From: Gammaproteobacteria bacterium
GTDB taxonomy: Bacteria; Pseudomonadota; Gammaproteobacteria; Pseudomonadales; Pseudomonadaceae
Length of the DNA stretch: 8,536 nt
NCBI GenBank assembly: GCA_012735335.1
Contig: JAAYHO010000460.1
Location: forward strand, 1-8,536
Direction: 5' to 3'
In this document: in pieces, positions 6,006-8,536 of the stretch
Layout: each line of letters begins with the position of its first letter
Numbering within the stretch: the first letter of the stretch is position 1
Translations under genes and position numbers: made by a program
The notes under the pieces: model-generated
Databases searched by the model: none
The model's input: only the letters and a program-made list of their open reading frames with translations
What the model was told of the DNA's origin: nothing

Positions 6006-6493
6006 AGGGCGCATGGCCCTGCGTCGCCGTGCTGCTGGCCGGCCTCGTCATCGGATGGCTCTGGAATGGCGCGCTATGGGGCGAGCGGTACGCCCAGCTG
6101 GAACGGGATCATGCGCAACACATCGCAACCCAGCAGGCCGCCAGCGCTGACGTGATCAGCCGCACCCTGCTGCGGGAGCGGGATCTGCACAATCAACTGG
6201 AGGAGTACGAACAGAATGCGCAGGCTGAAAAACAGGAGTGGACTCGCAAGCTTGCTGATAGCAACGCTGTTTCTCGCCGGATGCGCGAAAAGCTCGACGA
6301 TATATCAGGACGCATCGGTGCAGATACCGGCACTGCCGCAGATTGCCAGGCAGCCAGGGTTACCGCAGGAATGCTTGCCGACATGCACGCAAGGCTTGAT
6401 GAGGCTACGGGAGTCTATGCTGCAACAGCTGATGGATCTCGAATAGCGGGCCGTGCGTGCGAGGCGGCCTATGGTGCTGCAAGGGGGTTGTAA
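6002..6493 (+). CDS. Rz: Rz-like inner-membrane spanin (i-spanin)
   Basis: This is a 163-aa protein with a GTG start overlapping the endolysin stop by 4 bp (GTGA), preceded by a G-rich stretch at 5991-5995. I chose this start because the transmembrane segment begins right after it. The frame extends back to 5648, but that part only shadows the endolysin gene. Residues about 6-26 (CVAVLLAGLVIGWLWNGALW) form a single N-terminal membrane anchor. Residues 30-100 are a charged helical coiled-coil region facing the periplasm (LLRERDLHNQLEEYEQNAQ). The C-terminal part has two Cys (115 and 153). Rz proteins span the periplasm and, with the lipoprotein Rz1, fuse inner and outer membranes in the last step of Gram-negative lysis. 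A complete Rz1 gene is nested in another frame, which strongly supports the call. It is the last phage gene before the attachment region. Confidence 0.85.
   Translation: MKGAWPCVAVLLAGLVIGWLWNGALWGERYAQLERDHAQHIATQQAASADVISRTLLRERDLHNQLEEYEQNAQAEKQEWTRKLADSNAVSRRMREKLDDISGRIGADTGTAADCQAARVTAGMLADMHARLDEATGVYAATADGSRIAGRACEAAYGAARGL
6216..6446 (+). CDS. Rz1: Rz1-like outer-membrane spanin lipoprotein (o-spanin), nested in Rz
   Basis: This 76-aa lipoprotein is encoded wholly inside Rz in another frame. GGAGGAG at 6199-6205 lies 10 nt before the ATG. The signal peptide is clear: basic MRRLKNR, a hydrophobic core (LASLLIATLF), then a lipobox LAGC with Cys23 as the predicted lipidation site. Residue +2 is Ala, so sorting to the outer membrane is expected. 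The mature part is about 54 residues and Pro-rich at the start (IPALPQIARQPGLPQECLP), as in Rz1 proteins, followed by a short helix. The partner is the Rz protein: the two C-terminal regions meet in the periplasm and drive fusion of the membranes after the endolysin has degraded the wall. Two extra Cys (53 and 57) could form disulfides. This is a textbook embedded spanin arrangement. Confidence 0.88.
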   Translation: MRRLKNRSGLASLLIATLFLAGCAKSSTIYQDASVQIPALPQIARQPGLPQECLPTCTQGLMRLRESMLQQLMDLE

Positions 6494-6540
6494 TTTGCCC
6501 GGACGGGCGGAGAAGTGAGCGGGGATTCCCCCCCAAAACT

Positions 6541-6567
6541 GAGCGCAAGTCTTTGATTTTAAAGGGG
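6541..6567 (+). repeat. 27-bp imperfect direct repeat, copy 1 (possible integrase arm site)
   Basis: The pattern is GCGCAAG, 3 variable bases, TTGATT, 2 variable bases, AAAGGGG. It matches the second copy 69 bp downstream at 21 of 27 positions. A further TTGCGC at 6575-6580 is the inverted form of the GCGCAA at 6543-6548. Direct repeats beside an attachment core are typical of tyrosine-integrase arm-type sites; that role is inferred. Confidence 0.55.
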
Positions 6568-6591
6568 CTGGTTATTGCGCGAACCGCTGTT

Positions 6592-6609
6592 TATTTTTCC
6601 AGAAAAATA
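6592..6609. repeat. Perfect AT-rich inverted repeat
   Basis: TATTTTT, loop CCAG, AAAAATA: a perfect 7-bp dyad between the two direct repeats. It has no GC stem, so it would be a weak terminator. It may be a protein-binding or bending site. Confidence 0.5.
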
Positions 6610-6636
6610 GGGCGCAAGCTATTGATTCAAAAGGGG
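6610..6636 (+). repeat. 27-bp imperfect direct repeat, copy 2 (possible integrase arm site)
   Basis: Second copy of the GCGCAAG-N3-TTGATT-N2-AAAGGGG pattern. It ends 15 bp before the inverted repeat that may mark the crossover, and about 23 bp before the part of the sequence that reads as the host YffB-like gene. Confidence 0.55.
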
Positions 6637-6689
6637 AAATAGCAATCCTGCATTGCATCCCAGGCCTTGATGCCGTACAGGGTAATCAT
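6627..6689 (-). pseudogene. 5' remnant of a YffB/Spx-type ArsC-family gene, disrupted by the prophage
   Basis: The minus-strand ATG at 6689 begins MITLYGIKAWDAM, followed by seven unrelated codons and a TGA at 6627-6629. YffB-like members of the ArsC/Spx thioredoxin-fold family begin almost identically (MITLYGIKACDTMKKA, from memory) and are about 115 aa long, so only the first tenth is present. GGAG lies about 10 nt upstream, and the ATG is 44 bp after the glnD stop, as for a host gene in the same direction. Residue 10, normally the conserved Cys, reads Trp here (TGG). Either the phage joins at that codon or the Cys was lost. The rest of the gene should lie at the far left end of the prophage. 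The product, if made, would be a useless 20-residue peptide. The family call rests on nine to thirteen residues plus context, so it is good but not certain. Confidence 0.65.
6642..6671. other. Probable prophage attachment site / host-phage junction
   Basis: Read on the minus strand, the sequence from 6689 to about 6663 encodes MITLYGIKA, the conserved start of YffB/ArsC-family proteins. After that, family similarity is lost within a few codons. The crossover must lie within or close to this interval. GCAAT-CCTGC-ATTGC (6642-6656) is an inverted repeat that could be a core-type integrase site. The exact core needs the other prophage end, which is outside the window. Confidence 0.5.
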
Positions 6690-6733
6690 GTGTCACAGAC
6701 TCCGAATAAAGGGGCGATAGGTCAGGTTGTTGT

Positions 6734-8536
6734 TCAGCCTCGAATATCCATACTCTGCGGCGGATGCTGATCTGCCTGCCCGATGTTGTAGCTGAGGGTG
6801 CGAATGATGGTGTTCTGCAGGCGCTGACACAGCTGGGGATCGGACAGGGGCTGATTGTCCGCATCAGTCAGCAGGAAGACGTCATCCACGCGCTCACCCA
6901 GCGTGACGATGCGGGCATTTTGCACGCTGATGTCGAAATCGAGAAATATTTTTCCCATTTTTGCCAGCAGACCGGGCCGGTCCGGGGCGCTCAGTTCGAG
7001 AATGGTGTGCTGCCCGCCGTGGTCGGTGGAGATGGTCACCTCCGGGGCGAAGGCAAAGTGCTTGAGCTGGCGCGGCACCCGACGCTGGATGATCGAGGGG
7101 TAGGCGTCCGGGTCGGACAGCGCCTCGTTCAGGGCACGCTTGATCTCGCGGATACGCTCGGGGTTGTCGCCGATCGGCCCGCCATCGGCGTCCAGCACTA
7201 TATAGGTACCCAGGTTGATCCGGTTGGCGGTGATCACCCGGGCGTCCTGAATACTCAGGTTGAGCTGATCCATGGCCGCTGCCGTGACCGCGAACAGGTC
7301 ATGCTGCTCCGGGGTGTAGAGGAAAATCTGGGTGGCGCCCTCGAATTCGCGCTGGGCGGTTTCCTTTATCAGCACCAGCGGGCCACGGCGCTGCGGGTGC
7401 TGCAGGATGGCCTCGGTCTGCCAGGCGATGTCGCTGGCGGTATGGCGCAGAAAGTAGCTTTCTTCCAGTTGCGCCCAGAGGCTCTCGGTATCTTCCTCGT
7501 CGATGCCGTTGCGCACCAGGATATCCATTGCCGCGCGCTGGGTGTCGGCAATCTGCTCGGCGCGGTTCGGCGGGTTGTCCAGCCCCCGGCGCAGGGCGCG
7601 CTTGGTCTCGGTATACAGCTGGCGCAGCAGCGAGGCGCGCCAGGAGTTCCACAGGTTGGGGTTGGTCGCGTTGATATCGGCGATGGTCAGCACGTACAGG
7701 TAATCCAGCCGTACCTGGTTGCTCATCTGCACGGCAAAGTCATGGATCACCTCGGGGTCGGAGATATCCTTGCGCTGGGCGGTGGTGGACATCAGCAGGT
7801 GATTTTCCACCAGCCAGCAGATCAGGTGGGTATCCCAGGCGGGCAACTGGTGGCGCTGGCAGAACTGCTCGGCATCAATCGCGCCCAGCTCGGAGTGATC
7901 GCCGCCACGGCCCTTGGCAATGTCGTGGTACAGCCCGGCGATATACAGCAGGTCCGGTTTGGGCAGACGGCAGAAGATCTTCCAGGCCAGCGGGTACTTT
8001 TCCTGATAGTCGGGCCGACCCAGCTTGCGCAGGTGCTTGATCACGTTAAGGGTGTGGGCGTCGACTGTATAGATGTGGAACAGGTCGTGCTGCATCTGCC
8101 CGATGATGCGGCCGAACTCCGGCAGATAGCGCCCGAGAATGCCGTAGCGGTTCATCCGTCGCAGGTTGCGGTGAATCCCTTCGGGGCAGCGCAACAGCTC
8201 CATGAACAGGCTGGTGTTGCGGATATCACTGCGGAAGTCATCATCGATCAGGTGCCGGTGCTCACGCAGCAGACGGATGGTGTCGGCGCGCACCCCGCGG
8301 ATCTCCCGGTGCTGGGCCATCAGCAGGAAGATCTCCATCAGCGCGAAGGGGGTGCGCTTGAACACCTGCGGATGGGTCACCTCGATATAGTGGTTGCGCA
8401 CCTGAAAACGCGAGTTGAGCGGCAGGATGGTCGCCGCCTCGGCGTCGCGCAGCAGGATCTCCTCGAAGTGCTGCATCAGCAGGTCGTTCAGCTCGGACAG
8501 GGACATGACGATGCGGTAGTACTTCTGCATGAAGCG
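6734..8536 (-). CDS. glnD: Bifunctional uridylyltransferase/uridylyl-removing enzyme GlnD, C-terminal two thirds
   Basis: GlnD is the nitrogen sensor that adds UMP to PII proteins when glutamine is low and removes it when glutamine is high. About 600 residues are present of roughly 900. The frame is open to the right edge (R-F before MQKYYRIV), so the Met at 8530 is internal and the N-terminal nucleotidyltransferase domain lies outside. Residues are numbered from that Met. The HD hydrolase domain, which removes UMP, carries H159, the pair H202-D203 in [18 protein letters not shown]244 and D285. The first ACT domain is at about 395-465 ([34 protein letters not shown]). The second is at about 505-575 ([45 protein letters not shown]). 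The ACT domains bind glutamine. The sequence is intact and Pseudomonas-like. The prophage lies 3' of it, so glnD itself is not interrupted. It is convergent with the phage genes. Confidence 0.95.
   Translation of the reverse strand, partial: RFMQKYYRIVMSLSELNDLLMQHFEEILLRDAEAATILPLNSRFQVRNHYIEVTHPQVFKRTPFALMEIFLLMAQHREIRGVRADTIRLLREHRHLIDDDFRSDIRNTSLFMELLRCPEGIHRNLRRMNRYGILGRYLPEFGRIIGQMQHDLFHIYTVDAHTLNVIKHLRKLGRPDYQEKYPLAWKIFCRLPKPDLLYIAGLYHDIAKGRGGDHSELGAIDAEQFCQRHQLPAWDTHLICWLVENHLLMSTTAQRKDISDPEVIHDFAVQMSNQVRLDYLYVLTIADINATNPNLWNSWRASLLRQLYTETKRALRRGLDNPPNRAEQIADTQRAAMDILVRNGIDEEDTESLWAQLEESYFLRHTASDIAWQTEAILQHPQRRGPLVLIKETAQREFEGATQIFLYTPEQHDLFAVTAAAMDQLNLSIQDARVITANRINLGTYIVLDADGGPIGDNPERIREIKRALNEALSDPDAYPSIIQRRVPRQLKHFAFAPEVTISTDHGGQHTILELSAPDRPGLLAKMGKIFLDFDISVQNARIVTLGERVDDVFLLTDADNQPLSDPQLCQRLQNTIIRTLSYNIGQADQHPPQSMDIRG

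Larger units (their letters stand above)
6494..6626. other. Phage-side non-coding arm next to the attachment site
   Basis: These 133 bp separate Rz from the disrupted host gene and contain no convincing gene. Visible structures are a GCCC-GGAC-GGGC dyad (6497-6508), a GGGG-ATT-CCCC dyad with a run of seven C (6521-6534), two copies of a 27-bp imperfect direct repeat (the second runs 10 bp past this interval), an inverted GCGCAA/TTGCGC pair and a perfect AT-rich hairpin (6592-6609). The density of repeats next to the host junction suggests a recombination arm. Confidence 0.5.

Noticed and set aside
6521..6534. GGGG-ATT-CCCCCCC as a phage cos site
   Set aside because: Only a short GC dyad; no terminase genes nearby and the position at the attachment end does not require a cos site.
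6457..6642. 61-aa plus-strand frame after Rz, in which the two 27-bp repeats fall in the same frame
   Set aside because: No ribosome-binding site; it starts inside Rz and runs into the host junction, and its repeated segments are explained by the DNA repeat.
6494..6733. tRNA gene as the integration target
   Set aside because: No cloverleaf or tRNA 3' end is visible; the junction reads as a protein-coding start instead.
8528..8530. ATG on the minus strand as the glnD start
   Set aside because: The frame stays open to the window edge and the HD and ACT domains present account only for the C-terminal part of GlnD.

Overview
The window is the right-hand end of an integrated tailed-phage genome joined to a bacterial chromosome. 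The host looks like a Pseudomonas-related gammaproteobacterium. The evidence is a Pseudomonas-like GlnD on the minus strand, followed at once by the first codons of an ArsC/YffB-family gene, together with fairly GC-rich coding sequence.

Layout. Bases 3-1754 hold the 3' part of a tape-measure gene. It has 45-residue internal repeats, three canonical EF-hand loops, a DUF4214-like segment and a Gly-rich phage C-terminus. Bases 1751-5524 hold six tightly packed genes with 1-26 bp overlaps: a 296-aa tail protein, a 215-aa fibre-like protein, a predicted seven-bladed beta-propeller, a 76-aa helical protein, a DUF4376 protein and a DUF1353 protein. A terminator-like hairpin lies inside the start of the DUF1353 gene. 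Another lies at 5626-5646, before the lysis genes. Bases 5664-6493 are the lysis cassette: an M15-family endolysin, an Rz inner-membrane spanin, and an Rz1 lipoprotein gene nested wholly inside Rz in another frame. No holin is visible.

The junction. Bases 6494-6626 are phage-side non-coding DNA with a 27-bp imperfect direct repeat and two other dyads, which could be integrase arm sites. At 6627-6689 on the minus strand, the first dozen or so codons of a YffB-like gene (MITLYGIKA...) run into unrelated sequence and stop. The prophage therefore appears to have integrated into the 5' end of this host gene, just downstream of glnD. The rest of the window, 6734-8536, is the C-terminal two thirds of GlnD (HD domain and two ACT domains), convergent with the phage genes.

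The tail genes would build the tail tube and its tip or receptor-binding apparatus. Endolysin and spanins would then open the Gram-negative envelope. No defence island, CRISPR array, tRNA or insertion sequence was seen. The most interesting points are the disrupted yffB and its flanking repeats, the calcium-binding modules in the tape-measure protein, the closed propeller, and the terminator embedded in coding sequence.
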